This document shows, piece by piece, positions 26,913 through 34,720 of a stretch of DNA of 64,000 nucleotides (position 1 is the stretch's first letter; every line of letters begins with the position of its first letter). Source of the stretch: M3007 sp046329435 (GTDB taxonomy: Bacteria > Bacteroidota > Bacteroidia > Chitinophagales > Saprospiraceae); NCBI GenBank assembly GCA_046329435.1, contig JAXLUR010000003.1:496001-560000 (forward strand), given 5' to 3'. The notes below the pieces were generated by a model. The model made no database searches. It saw nothing but the letters and a program-made list of their open reading frames with translations, and was not told the origin of the DNA. A program made the translations under genes and the position numbers.

Positions 26913-28280
26913 TTACAAACCAGCCATCACGCCGGCCTGCACCGACAAGGTATTGATCCGCGCGGGGCGCGGGCCCAGCCCTTGCGACGACGACAGCGAC
27001 TGGCGGTAAACAGGTTCGACAAACACCGTGAAACGGCTCGACACAGGGCGTTCGATACGCAGTCCGAGGTCGGCAGACGCATACACATTGTCGCTCAACT
27101 TGCCATTTTCCAGCACGCCGCTGCCGGTTTGCCGGAGTTGCGGTTGCGACCCTACGGTATTGGGGCCTTGTCCCGAAGGCAAAGAGCCGGGGTATTCGAC
27201 CGTCTTATAGCGATAGGCTTTGCGGGCGGCAATATTGGTCGTGGCGCCAGCGACGGCATGCACGCTTGTTTTACCGAATTTGGCCACCTGGCGGGTTACT
27301 TTCACGGGTACGGTGATCAAATCGGCATCGACGCTGGACAGGTAGGAACCGAGATAACCGGACGTAATATTGCCGGCATAGATTTCCACCTTTTTCTTAG
27401 GCTCGTAGCTTTTTTGCGCGTAGGAAAAGCCCGCCTCGACGCCCCATTTTCCTTTCCGGTAACCCACTGCCAGGCCACTGTTAAAGCCGGAGAACTGACG
27501 CGACTGACCGTCCACATACACCTGATTCTGGTCTGTGCCGAGATAGGAAGCGAAGTAAAAACGCTGTTTGTGCGGTTTGACAGCGGCAATGCGCGAGCCA
27601 GCAGGCAGTTCATGCGCCGTGTTTTGCCAGTTAAAAGGAGCCAGAACGCTGTTGAGGAAAGCCAGGGGAGCGACCGAAGCCGTCAGCAACTGATTCGATA
27701 CCGAAGCCGGCGCTGCGTCGGGCTGCGATGGAAGTGCGGGCACGGATTGTTCGGCGACTGATTGTACCGACCGCAACAAATCGCCGGGAAGGAAGTCGCC
27801 CACCAGCGCCATGGTCGGATGTTCGTTAGTAGCAGCCGAATGTTGAGGTGCGGCAGCTTCGCCATGTCTGGCATTGCGCGAATGCCGGCTTTCTTCCAGG
27901 GCAGCCACCGGGCCGTTGAACCGCGGTTTGGGCGCCGGGAGAGGCCCCTGGGGTACCGACAGGTGGCGGTACAAATTGCCGATCAACAGCAACAGAAACA
28001 CCGCTTCGGCCGATTTGGCCAGCCAGAGCCGCGTGCGAAGCCTGCGAATCGCCATCAGGCGCTCCGACAGCATGTTCCAGTGAGCCGGCTGATAGGGGGC
28101 TTCCAACTGATCCAGCTTGTGAAAAACAGCCTTGTCCACCGCATCGACGGCGGCCGGCTGCTCCTCAACGAGGCTCGCATTCAGGCGGCTTTCGAAAGCG
28201 GCCCAGGCCGAAGGCTGGAACGGCTCTTCCAGCTGGCCGAGTTTATCTTTAAGTAATTGGTCGAATTCTTGCTCTTTCAT
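26913..28280 (-). CDS. Putative anti-sigma segment fused to an outer-membrane-type beta-barrel
   Basis: A 455-residue protein 48 bp downstream of an ECF sigma gene. Residues 1-80 are cytoplasmic-looking and carry two copies of the F/Y-x-P-x-x-W motif (FQPSAWAAFESRL and YQPAHWNMLSERL). One membrane helix lies at about 84-107 (AEAVFLLLLIGNLY). A Pro/Ala-rich linker follows, and from about residue 255 the sequence shows alternating barrel-like strands (VGYRKGKWGVEAGFSYAQKS; TVFVEPVYRQSLS) ending AGVMAGL. There is no signal peptide. Similar Bacteroidota proteins are annotated only as outer membrane beta-barrel protein. I infer that the N-terminus holds the sigma factor; how one chain could reach both membranes is unclear. 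Confidence 0.6.
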   Translation of the reverse strand: MKEQEFDQLLKDKLGQLEEPFQPSAWAAFESRLNASLVEEQPAAVDAVDKAVFHKLDQLEAPYQPAHWNMLSERLMAIRRLRTRLWLAKSAEAVFLLLLIGNLYRHLSVPQGPLPAPKPRFNGPVAALEESRHSRNARHGEAAAPQHSAATNEHPTMALVGDFLPGDLLRSVQSVAEQSVPALPSQPDAAPASVSNQLLTASVAPLAFLNSVLAPFNWQNTAHELPAGSRIAAVKPHKQRFYFASYLGTDQNQVYVDGQSRQFSGFNSGLAVGYRKGKWGVEAGFSYAQKSYEPKKKVEIYAGNITSGYLGSYLSSVDADLITVPVKVTRQVAKFGKTSVHAVAGATTNIAARKAYRYKTVEYPGSLPSGQGPNTVGSQPQLRQTGSGVLENGKLSDNVYASADLGLRIERPVSSRFTVFVEPVYRQSLSSSQGLGPRPARINTLSVQAGVMAGL

Positions 28281-28328
28281 GAGGCGTCTGCCTTCTTACT
28301 GATCTTGGAAAACAATTTTCGATAGTTT

Positions 28329-28910
28329 TTATTCGGTGTCTTCGGAGCGGAACTCGAATTCCATACGTTTCGCCGCAAAAAACTCCTGAAGTTTGATTCG
28401 CGCCTTGACGAGGTTGCTTCTCGAGGTACTTTCAGTAATCTCCAGCGCGTCGGCAATTTCCTTGTGCGAATAACCTTCCACGACATAGAGGTTGAATACC
28501 GCGCGATAGGCCGGTGAAAGCTCCTGAACGGCATCGAGGATTTCGCGTTCGGTCAGGTTGCTGAGTACGTCAGGCACGTCGTTCTGCACGTAACGCGCCT
28601 CGGTAAGGTCTTCGGTGCGGCGTCGGATGGTTTTGCGGTAATAATCAATGCAGGTATTCACCACAATGGTCCGCATCCAGGCAGTCAGCGAGGTGCCCGG
28701 CTTGTAACGGCCAATGTTTTGAAAGACCTTGATGAAGCCCTCGTGCAAAAGATCGAGTGCCTCATCGCGCGAGCCGGCATAACGCAGACATACCCCCATC
28801 ATGCGGCTGTAATGTTGTTCGTACAGCTGCTGCTGGGCCCATCGCTCCTGGCGGGCCAGGGCGGAGATGAAGTCTTTTTCAGCGCGTTCCAGATTGAGGG
28901 CGAAATCCAT
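28329..28910 (-). CDS. ECF RNA polymerase sigma factor
   Basis: A 193-residue ECF sigma-70. Region 2 is QLYEQHYSRMMGVCLRYAGS followed by RDEALDLLHEGFIKVFQNI and LTAWMRTIVVNTCIDYYRK. Region 4 is SPAYRAVFNLYVVEGYSHKE followed by IADALEITESTSRSNLVKAR. It lies directly upstream of the putative anti-sigma/barrel gene, paralleling the pair at 2359-3467. It probably controls an envelope-related regulon, including its own operon. Confidence 0.93.
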   Translation of the reverse strand: MDFALNLERAEKDFISALARQERWAQQQLYEQHYSRMMGVCLRYAGSRDEALDLLHEGFIKVFQNIGRYKPGTSLTAWMRTIVVNTCIDYYRKTIRRRTEDLTEARYVQNDVPDVLSNLTEREILDAVQELSPAYRAVFNLYVVEGYSHKEIADALEITESTSRSNLVKARIKLQEFFAAKRMEFEFRSEDTE

Positions 28911-29119
28911 GTGTTGATTTCCGTTGGAAAGTTAACAAGTCGTTCAGGTTTTGACAAAAAATGGCTGCGCGGGTTATTACCTGTTGTCAAACGCATGCCA
29001 GTGCGCAAACGCTGCCGGAACAGTCCTTTTTTTGAAAAGCAGAACAATAGAGCAAGTTGAATCTGGACGCCGGACCTGGCCCCAAGGGATGCCTGAACGA
29101 CTCAAAAAGCGTGTTAAAA

Positions 29120-29170
29120 AAATGTAAAAAACAAAATGTTTTATTTTTAAAAACTTTTTGTTTTACATTT
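29120..29170. repeat. AT-rich inverted repeat upstream of the glucosaminidase gene
   Basis: Arms AAATGTAAAAAACAAAA (29120-29136) and TTTTTGTTTTACATTT (29155-29170) are near-perfect inverted copies. The right arm contains the TACATTTG box at 29164-29171, so this may be an operator. The rest of 28911-29223 shows nothing coding. Confidence 0.5.
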
Positions 29171-29171
29171 G
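29164..29171 (+). promoter_or_regulatory. Possible -7 box (TACATTTG)
   Basis: Fits TAnnTTTG 52 bases before ATG 29224, inside the right arm of an AT-rich inverted repeat. Confidence 0.45.
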
Positions 29172-29223
29172 TGATCAGTAAAACGCCCCGGTTTTTTCAA
29201 TCCTGTCAAAATTCTGCCTGATT

Positions 29224-30132
29224 ATGGGAAAGACAAAATGGTTTTCTGACGACGAAATGTTGCCGCCCCGCCATGACAATCGCGGCGCTCAAAACAATGC
29301 CAATCAGCGCCGGCGCAGCAATGCGCCCGGCAAATACGCAGGGCACAGCCACCGCCAGCAACCCGTCGATCAAATTTTCCGGCAATGGATCTTCCGGCTG
29401 CGGCGCAACTGGATCGCCCTTCATTTCAGACTAAACCAGCTGACCCTCGGCGCCTTTCGCAAAAAGGCAGCTTTCAAACTCGGTTTGCTCGCCGTGGTCG
29501 GCTACCTCCTGTTCGGCTCCGAAAGCCCGATCGCATCGATGGTCACGAGGGAGGTTCGCACGCAGTTTGTCAGTCAGGAGGACGAAACCATGCTCGATTT
29601 CGGGCCCGACGGCAGTTCAATTCCCGGCGGAAAAAGCGGCAAAAAGAAACAAAAAGACGACGCTTCGCCTGTCGGCCCCGAAGGTGTTTTCGATACCCAG
29701 GCACGAGAGTACATCCGTCGTTTTCGCGACATCGCAGTCGGGGAAATGGAAAAATACGGCATTCCTGCGAGCATCAGTCTTGCCCAGGGACTGGTCGAGA
29801 GCCGTGCCGGCACCAGCAGGCTGGCTGTGCGCAACAACAACCATTTCGGCATCAAATGTTTCGCCCGTAACTGTAAAAAAGGACATTGCTCAAACTTCAC
29901 CGACGACAGCCACAAGGATTTCTTTCGCATCTATTCCTCTCCGTGGGAAAGCTGGCGCGCGCACAGCCAGATGCTCGCCAGCGGCCGCTATGCCAGCCTT
30001 CGAAAATACGGCAGGGACTATCGCAAATGGGCCTACGGGCTCAAACGCCTGGGATATGCGACCAACGGCACCTACGCGGAAAAACTGATCGGGATGATCG
30101 AAAAATATGACTTGCACCAGTACGACCAATAA
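29224..30132 (+). CDS. Membrane-anchored glucosaminidase (FlgJ-like peptidoglycan hydrolase)
   Basis: A 302-residue protein. Residues 1-80 are a basic, Gln/Asn/Arg-rich cytoplasmic segment; one membrane helix lies at about 83-100 (KLGLLAVVGYLLFGSE). A charged linker (SGKKKQKDDASPVG) leads to the glucosaminidase domain from about residue 160: REYIRRFRDIAVGEMEKYGI, then PASISLAQGLVESRAGTSRL with the catalytic Glu, NNNHFGIKCFA, and a C-terminal YGLKRLGYATNGTYAEKLIG. It would cleave N-acetylglucosaminyl bonds in periplasmic peptidoglycan. The SLAQGLVESRAGTSRLA and NNHFGIKC motifs are the family hallmark. It is convergent with rsmG. Confidence 0.9.
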   Translation: MGKTKWFSDDEMLPPRHDNRGAQNNANQRRRSNAPGKYAGHSHRQQPVDQIFRQWIFRLRRNWIALHFRLNQLTLGAFRKKAAFKLGLLAVVGYLLFGSESPIASMVTREVRTQFVSQEDETMLDFGPDGSSIPGGKSGKKKQKDDASPVGPEGVFDTQAREYIRRFRDIAVGEMEKYGIPASISLAQGLVESRAGTSRLAVRNNNHFGIKCFARNCKKGHCSNFTDDSHKDFFRIYSSPWESWRAHSQMLASGRYASLRKYGRDYRKWAYGLKRLGYATNGTYAEKLIGMIEKYDLHQYDQ

Positions 30133-30150
30133 ACCGGCGGCACGACCTTT

Positions 30151-30789
30151 TTAACCTTGCACGTACACCACGTATTTCTCTTCAAAAAAAGGCTCTTCAA
30201 AGAAATTCCGGATGGGGATCACCTCCGTGTATTCATGTCCGCGGCCGGGCAATGCATTGATTTCGGCCCGCAGATCGCCGCCTTTCAAAGCAAGAATACC
30301 GTTCGGGTAGGCGTGCGCATGTTTCTTTTTCAAAAAACGCTGGCTCCACTGCAGCAACTGCGGCAACAGCGCCACACCGCGCGAAAGGACAAAATCAAAA
30401 GCGCCGTTCATGCGCAGCTCCTCCGCCCTGGCGTGTATTGCTTTTACATTGTTCAGGCCCAACGCCGCGGCAACTTCCTGCACGACGTGTATTTTTTTGC
30501 CCGTGCCGTCAACCAGGGTGAAGCGGGCCTGCGGCGCCAGTATTGCCAGCGGTATGCCCGGGAAGCCGCCGCCCGTGCCCAGATCGAGCAATTCCGCTCC
30601 GTCAAGGAAACGCACGGCTTTGGCAATGGCGAGCGAATGCAGCACGTGGCGTTCCATCAGATTTTCGATGTCCTGCCGCGAAATGACGTTGATTTTCGCA
30701 TTCCACTCCTCGTACAAAGCGGGAAGTTGTTCGAATAGCGACAGCTGTTCCGGCGTAATTTCCGGGAAGTATTTGGCAATCAAATTCAT
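30151..30789 (-). CDS. rsmG: 16S rRNA (guanine527-N7)-methyltransferase RsmG
   Basis: A 212-residue class I methyltransferase from ATG 30789. The SAM motif is ELLDLGTGGGFPGIPLAILA; FVLSRGVALLPQLLQW and the ILALKGGDL stretch match RsmG. The substrate-side start (YEEWNAKINVISRQDIENLM) is also diagnostic. It methylates G527 N7 of 16S rRNA using S-adenosylmethionine. A TTG at 30810 would extend it by seven codons and overlap the upstream gene's stop; ATG 30789 gives the family-like MNLIAKYFPE. It lies 17 bp downstream of the sigma-region-2-like gene on the same strand, so it may be co-transcribed. Confidence 0.96.
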   Translation of the reverse strand: MNLIAKYFPEITPEQLSLFEQLPALYEEWNAKINVISRQDIENLMERHVLHSLAIAKAVRFLDGAELLDLGTGGGFPGIPLAILAPQARFTLVDGTGKKIHVVQEVAAALGLNNVKAIHARAEELRMNGAFDFVLSRGVALLPQLLQWSQRFLKKKHAHAYPNGILALKGGDLRAEINALPGRGHEYTEVIPIRNFFEEPFFEEKYVVYVQG

Positions 30790-30806
30790 GACTGGAGCGG
30801 TATCAT

Positions 30807-31841
30807 TCAACTGTTTTTCAGTTTTTGAAGCAGTTTTTCTGCCTTCTTTTTTCTGTCTTCCAGGCGCGTTGAAAGCGCCACTTTTTCAACGGCGCGTATC
30901 GTTTTTTCCTTTAATGCAGGTTCCTGTTCCGACAGCAGCAGCATCGAGAGCGCCATATTCCACTGAATGTCTTCGCCGAAGTGTTCGAGGTCTTCGATCT
31001 TGCTCAGGCATTCGATACTTGTGACCGGGTCGCCCATTTTAAGGCGCAGCAAGGCAAGGTAGTACCAGGCATCTGACTGGCAGTTGGCCGTCGAATCGAG
31101 CACCAGCAACAACAGGGGATCTTGCGCCGCTTCGAACGAGCCCGCCTGGTAAAACTGGTCGGCATTGCCCAGCAATTGTTCGCAGCCTTCGTGGGGCGCC
31201 CGGCCGCTCGAATTATTCGTCGCTTCGTAGCGCAAGCGGTGATCGGCCATCAAACTTTCCGGGGGCGTAAAATTATCCTTGAACAAATCGGCCGGACGGC
31301 TCACATACTGATACACGGCGTACCCGCCCCCGAACAACAGCAAAGCGGCCAGTACCAGGCGCCAGATCCTGTTTGCCGCCGGCTCAGATGATTGCTGCCG
31401 GATTTCGCCGGTTGGGGGGCCGGCTGCCACCAGCGGCGACAGTGTACGCCAGACGGCAAAGCCCGGCTCCAGGCTGTCTTCACCCGATGCCTCCCATTGT
31501 TGCAACAGCGCCAGACTATCTGCCAGAGGGTCGCCAGCCGCGTCTTCCGGCTGCCAGGCTCCTGTTTGCCGGTAGTGGAGATGCGCCGATGCCAGCCCGA
31601 TCAAGGTGGCGAAAACAGGTGTTTCTTCCACTTTTTCCGCCATCTGCACCCTTCTTGCGAGCTCGACAACCGCCGCCTGAAACAAGTTCTGCGCCTCGGC
31701 AGGAGCCACCCCTTTTTCCGTCAGGGCCATTACAAAGGGCCTGCGGTACTGATCGTAAACGGATTGCACCGCTGCCTCGTCTGAATGGCGCAAACCCTCG
31801 AGTAAACTGTCGTAGGGCGTAGCCCCGGATGGTTCATTCAT
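30807..31841 (-). CDS. Membrane protein with sigma-region-2-like N-domain and TPR-like tail
   Basis: A 344-residue protein from ATG 31841. Residues about 20-70 (DEAAVQSVYDQYRRPFVMAL, then AEAQNLFQAAVVELARRV) follow the pattern of ECF sigma region 2. No region 4 helix-turn-helix follows. Instead there is a Trp/Ser-rich linker, one membrane helix at about 160-180 (LVLAALLLFGGGYAVYQYV), and a helical tail with TPR character (DAWYYLALLRLKMGDPVTSI). Such proteins are seen in Saprospiria-type genomes without a known role. It may be a membrane-tethered decoy or regulator of polymerase, but that is inference. A TACCTTTG box lies upstream at 31864-31871. Confidence 0.6.
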   Translation of the reverse strand: MNEPSGATPYDSLLEGLRHSDEAAVQSVYDQYRRPFVMALTEKGVAPAEAQNLFQAAVVELARRVQMAEKVEETPVFATLIGLASAHLHYRQTGAWQPEDAAGDPLADSLALLQQWEASGEDSLEPGFAVWRTLSPLVAAGPPTGEIRQQSSEPAANRIWRLVLAALLLFGGGYAVYQYVSRPADLFKDNFTPPESLMADHRLRYEATNNSSGRAPHEGCEQLLGNADQFYQAGSFEAAQDPLLLLVLDSTANCQSDAWYYLALLRLKMGDPVTSIECLSKIEDLEHFGEDIQWNMALSMLLLSEQEPALKEKTIRAVEKVALSTRLEDRKKKAEKLLQKLKNS

Positions 31842-31863
31842 TTTTTTGTCATAAAATTCAAGG

Positions 31864-31871
31864 CAAAGGTA
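31864..31871 (-). promoter_or_regulatory. Possible -7 box (TACCTTTG)
   Basis: Minus-strand TACCTTTG, the commonest form of the Bacteroidota box, 22 bases above the start at 31841. This gives a very short leader. The -33 element is not clear. Confidence 0.45.
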
Positions 31872-31936
31872 GGGCTTTTCCCCGGGCGTCTGTTTGCAGG
31901 TCGTAGCCAGCATGCGGGTATCATTGCATAAGGGAC

Positions 31937-31969
31937 AAAAAAAGAGCCAGGACATTACTGCCCCGGCTC
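31937..31969 (-). terminator. Intrinsic terminator after the hsp20 genes
   Basis: Read on the minus strand, GAGCCGGGGC and GTCCTGGCTC (31969-31960 and 31953-31944) pair over ten bases with two G-U wobbles, with a 6-base loop, followed by seven T. On the plus strand the wobbles become A-C mismatches, so it is directional. Confidence 0.8.
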
Positions 31970-32029
31970 CATGAAAACACCTAAAACCCTATTAACTAAC
32001 CTTATGAAAACAACTTTTCTTCGTGGTTT

Positions 32030-32473
32030 TTAACCGATTTCCACGGTTTTTACCACTGATTGGGATTCTGCTTTTTTCGGTAGATTAACGTTCAGAATAC
32101 CGTTGGTATAAACAGCAGAAACCTCATTCTGGTTCACCGTGTCCGGCAAATTGAAACTCCGCTGGAAGGAGGCGAAATGGAACTCGCGGCGCATGAAGCG
32201 TTCCTGCTTGTCTTCCGTCGAGTTTTCACGGTGGCCGCTGACGATCAGCCGGCCGTCTTCCACGCGGATGGAGAAATTTTGTTTGTCAAAGCCTGGCGCT
32301 GCAATTTCGAGGCGGAAAGCTTCGGGCGTTTCGATCACGTTGACACCGGGCTGGCTCAACACGGAATCGGAGCCCATGAAATTGGACAGGCTTTGATTCA
32401 GAAATTCATCGAATAAACTGCCGAAAAACGGTTTGGTTGAGTTGGTCGGATAAAATTTTGTGATGTTAGCCAT
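32030..32473 (-). CDS. Small heat-shock protein (Hsp20/alpha-crystallin)
   Basis: A 147-residue sHSP. The alpha-crystallin domain runs from about residue 45 (GVNVIETPEAFRLEIAAPGF) to 135, with the conserved A-x-x-x-n-G-I-L motif seen as YTNGILNVNLPKK and the F-x-R-x-F strand as MRREFHFASFQRSFNLPDTV. sHSPs hold unfolding proteins for later refolding by DnaK/ClpB, and clpB is also in this window. It lies 65 bp after a second hsp20 gene on the same strand; together they look like a tandem duplication. A terminator follows at 31937-31969. Confidence 0.95.
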   Translation of the reverse strand: MANITKFYPTNSTKPFFGSLFDEFLNQSLSNFMGSDSVLSQPGVNVIETPEAFRLEIAAPGFDKQNFSIRVEDGRLIVSGHRENSTEDKQERFMRREFHFASFQRSFNLPDTVNQNEVSAVYTNGILNVNLPKKAESQSVVKTVEIG

Positions 32474-32538
32474 GATATAATTGATTTTGAAGTTTCGGAA
32501 TGAAAAAAGTGGTCCGGACTGGCTTGCAAAGCAGCCTT

Positions 32539-32943
32539 TTATTGGATGTCGATGCTTTTCACGACGGGTTTTGCTTCCGGTTTTTTGCTGAGTGTCACCG
32601 AAAGAATGCCGTTCTGATAATTTGCCGTGATGCTGTTGGGATCGATGCTGTCGTCGAGGCGGAAACTGCGGCTGAACGCGCCGAAATGAAACTCGCGCCG
32701 GCGGTATTTTTCCTGGTTTTCTGCCTTGCCGGTTTCTTTTTGCACGGCAACAGTGAGCGTTCCGTCATTTACTTTTACCTGAAAATCGGTTTTTTCAAGT
32801 CCGGGCGCGGCCACGTCGATACGATAATTGTCCGCCGATTCCACTACATTGATGGCGGGCCGGGTGTAAGCGTTGTTAAATTGGGGGTGCATAAAATCGA
32901 TAAAACCGCGTTGGATAGCCGGTTGAAATTTTACAAGCGTCAT
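32539..32943 (-). CDS. Small heat-shock protein (Hsp20/alpha-crystallin), second copy
   Basis: A 134-residue sHSP from ATG 32943 (MTLVKFQPAIQRGF); an in-frame start at 33051 adds 36 residues unlike the family. The alpha-crystallin core is visible as AINVVESADNYRIDVAAPGL, RRREFHFGAFSRSFRLDDSI and YQNGILSVTLSKKPEAKP. It shares layout and many positions with the downstream copy at 32030, including the RREFHF strand, which supports duplication. Upstream lies a 10-bp inverted repeat (33060-33102). Confidence 0.94.
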   Translation of the reverse strand: MTLVKFQPAIQRGFIDFMHPQFNNAYTRPAINVVESADNYRIDVAAPGLEKTDFQVKVNDGTLTVAVQKETGKAENQEKYRRREFHFGAFSRSFRLDDSIDPNSITANYQNGILSVTLSKKPEAKPVVKSIDIQ

Positions 32944-33059
32944 GGTACGATTGGATTGCGTTGAAGTGAAAATCGTGATGCAATTGCACCAGGCCATTTT
33001 CAATCGATATGCCAATGCCGAAATCCGTAACGTTTTGGCATTTTGGCTCAAAATATTAA

Positions 33060-33102
33060 TGACAAAATGACACTAGCAAGCGAAATAAGCGCCATTTTGT
33101 CA
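33060..33102. repeat. Inverted repeat TGACAAAATG ... CATTTTGTCA
   Basis: Perfect 10-bp arms (33060-33069 and 33093-33102) with a 23-base spacer, between the divergent hsp20 and PECR-like genes. The sequence is not the CIRCE consensus. It could be an operator for either gene. Confidence 0.45.
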
Positions 33103-33129
33103 CTCTGTGTATTTCAAAACCCGGATATT

Positions 33130-33909
33130 ATGTTTCAATCCGACCTTTTTGCCCATCAGCGTGTGCTGGTTACCGGCGGCGGCAGCGGCATAGGTTTCGA
33201 AATCGCCCGTCAGTTCCTGCAACTTGGCGCCACGGTATTCATCTCTTCCCGCAAGGCCGAGCGGCTCGAACAAGCCCTGCCCCGGCTGGCCGAATACGGC
33301 GAGGTGCACGCTTTCCCAGCCGATATCCGCGAACCGGAACAGGTAGAGCGACTGGCCGACTTTATCGCCGCTCGAAGCAACGATCGCCTCGATATTGTCG
33401 TCAACAACGCCGGCGGACAATTTCCCAGTCCCGCCGAAGAAATCAGCCCGAAAGGCTGGCAGGCAGTGATCAACACCAATCTCAACGGCAGCTGGAACGT
33501 GACTCAAACCATGGCCAGGCGTTTTTTACTGCCGCAAAAACGGGGCGCGATTGTCAGTATCGTGGTCAACAACGACCGCGGGTTCCCGGGCATGGCACAC
33601 ACCGGCGCGGCGAGGGCGGGCGTGATGAATTTCACCCGTTCGCTCGCTGTCGAATGGGCGCGCCGCGGCATACGGCTCAATTGTGTGGCGCCGGGCATCA
33701 TTCGGAGCAGCGGCCTCGACAATTATCCACCCGAATTGCTCACGGGCATCGAACAAACCATCCCGCAGGCCCGCCTTGGCAGTACGGAGGAAGTCGCGCA
33801 ACTCGTGCTTTTTCTGTGCAGCCCCGCCGCCGCTTACATCACCGGCGAAACGGTGTACATCGACGGCGGCGCGAGGCTATGGGGCGACATCTGGACATAC
33901 GATATTTAG
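33130..33909 (+). CDS. SDR-family enoyl-CoA reductase (PECR-like)
   Basis: A 259-residue short-chain dehydrogenase from ATG 33130 (MFQSDLFAHQRVLVTGG). The cofactor loop is TGGGSGIGFEIA and the NNAGG motif is present. At the active site the usual Tyr-x-x-x-Lys is absent; the sequence reads HTGAARAGVMNFTRSLAVEW, which closely matches the pattern of peroxisomal trans-2-enoyl-CoA reductase (PECR). GVAPG-like NCVAPGIIRSSGLDNY and ITGETVYIDGG complete the fold. It would reduce a 2-enoyl- or dienoyl-CoA with NADPH in fatty-acid metabolism. The next gene starts three bases after its stop, so the two form a transcription unit. Confidence 0.85.
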   Translation: MFQSDLFAHQRVLVTGGGSGIGFEIARQFLQLGATVFISSRKAERLEQALPRLAEYGEVHAFPADIREPEQVERLADFIAARSNDRLDIVVNNAGGQFPSPAEEISPKGWQAVINTNLNGSWNVTQTMARRFLLPQKRGAIVSIVVNNDRGFPGMAHTGAARAGVMNFTRSLAVEWARRGIRLNCVAPGIIRSSGLDNYPPELLTGIEQTIPQARLGSTEEVAQLVLFLCSPAAAYITGETVYIDGGARLWGDIWTYDI

Positions 33910-33912
33910 CAC

Positions 33913-34710
33913 ATGAGAGCTGTTTTTTTGATCCTCCTGGGCTTGTGCGGCGCGATTGCCTTGCAGGCGCAACCCTCCGACACGCTCGTCGTGCAGCGCA
34001 GCCTGCCGCTTTCGGCCCGCCGCGCTACCACCGACCAGCTCGGCAACCTGTACCTCGTAACAGCCGGCAACGCACTTGAAAAATATACGCCAGAAGGGCT
34101 TTTCCTCACCCGTTTTACCAACAACCGGCTGGGCGCTATTCAATCGGTCGATGTCAGCAACCCGCTGAAAGTGCTGGTTTGGTATGCCGATTTTCGCACG
34201 GTGGTGTTTCTCGACCGCAGCCTCACGCCGCTTGGCGAACTGCACCTGATCGATGCCGGCTACCCGGAAGTGCGCACGGTTGCGGCGGCGGCCGACGGCA
34301 ACCTCTGGGTGTACGACGAAACCAGTTTCAAATTGAGCAAACTGAGCGCTGCCGGCACGCCGCTGTACGAAAGCCAGGACCTCAACCTCATCCTCAACCA
34401 CCGCCTGCAAATCAGCAGCCTTTACGACGACGGCGTTCGGGTGCTGGCGGCCGATCCGCTGCACGGCCTTTATTGCTTCGACCCCTACGCCCAATACCTG
34501 CGCACGGCGCCGATGGAAGGCGTCGCGGAGATTCGAACGCAGGGCGACACAGTCGCCTGTCTGGGCGATGGCGTTTTTTTTACCGTGCAGCTGCCTTTGC
34601 TCGAAATACGACAACGTGCGCTTCCGGAGGGGGCGTCGATGCAGCGCTGGCTGGGCGCAGGCCAGCTGCTGGTTCAGCAAAAGGACAGCCTTTGGGTGTT
34701 GAATTTGTAA
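33913..34710 (+). CDS. Secreted beta-propeller-like hypothetical protein
   Basis: A 265-residue protein with a signal peptide (MRAVFLILLGLCGAIALQAQ). Repeated strand patterns such as TDQLGNLYLVTAGNALEKYT and AAADGNLWVYDETSFKLSKL suggest a six-bladed NHL-type propeller. It starts three bases after the reductase stop. Conserved proteins of this kind occur in Bacteroidota with no known role. It is convergent with pdxH, with stops ten bases apart. Confidence 0.7.
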   Translation: MRAVFLILLGLCGAIALQAQPSDTLVVQRSLPLSARRATTDQLGNLYLVTAGNALEKYTPEGLFLTRFTNNRLGAIQSVDVSNPLKVLVWYADFRTVVFLDRSLTPLGELHLIDAGYPEVRTVAAAADGNLWVYDETSFKLSKLSAAGTPLYESQDLNLILNHRLQISSLYDDGVRVLAADPLHGLYCFDPYAQYLRTAPMEGVAEIRTQGDTVACLGDGVFFTVQLPLLEIRQRALPEGASMQRWLGAGQLLVQQKDSLWVLNL

Positions 34711-34720
34711 AAAACTGCTG

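Noticed and set aside
32004..32033. A nine-codon frame (MKTTFLRGF) after a typical-looking leader TTAACTAACCTT on the plus strand
   Set aside because: Too short to judge, lies over the hsp20 transcript end, and the nearby hairpin works as a minus-strand terminator, so a leader peptide is not supported.
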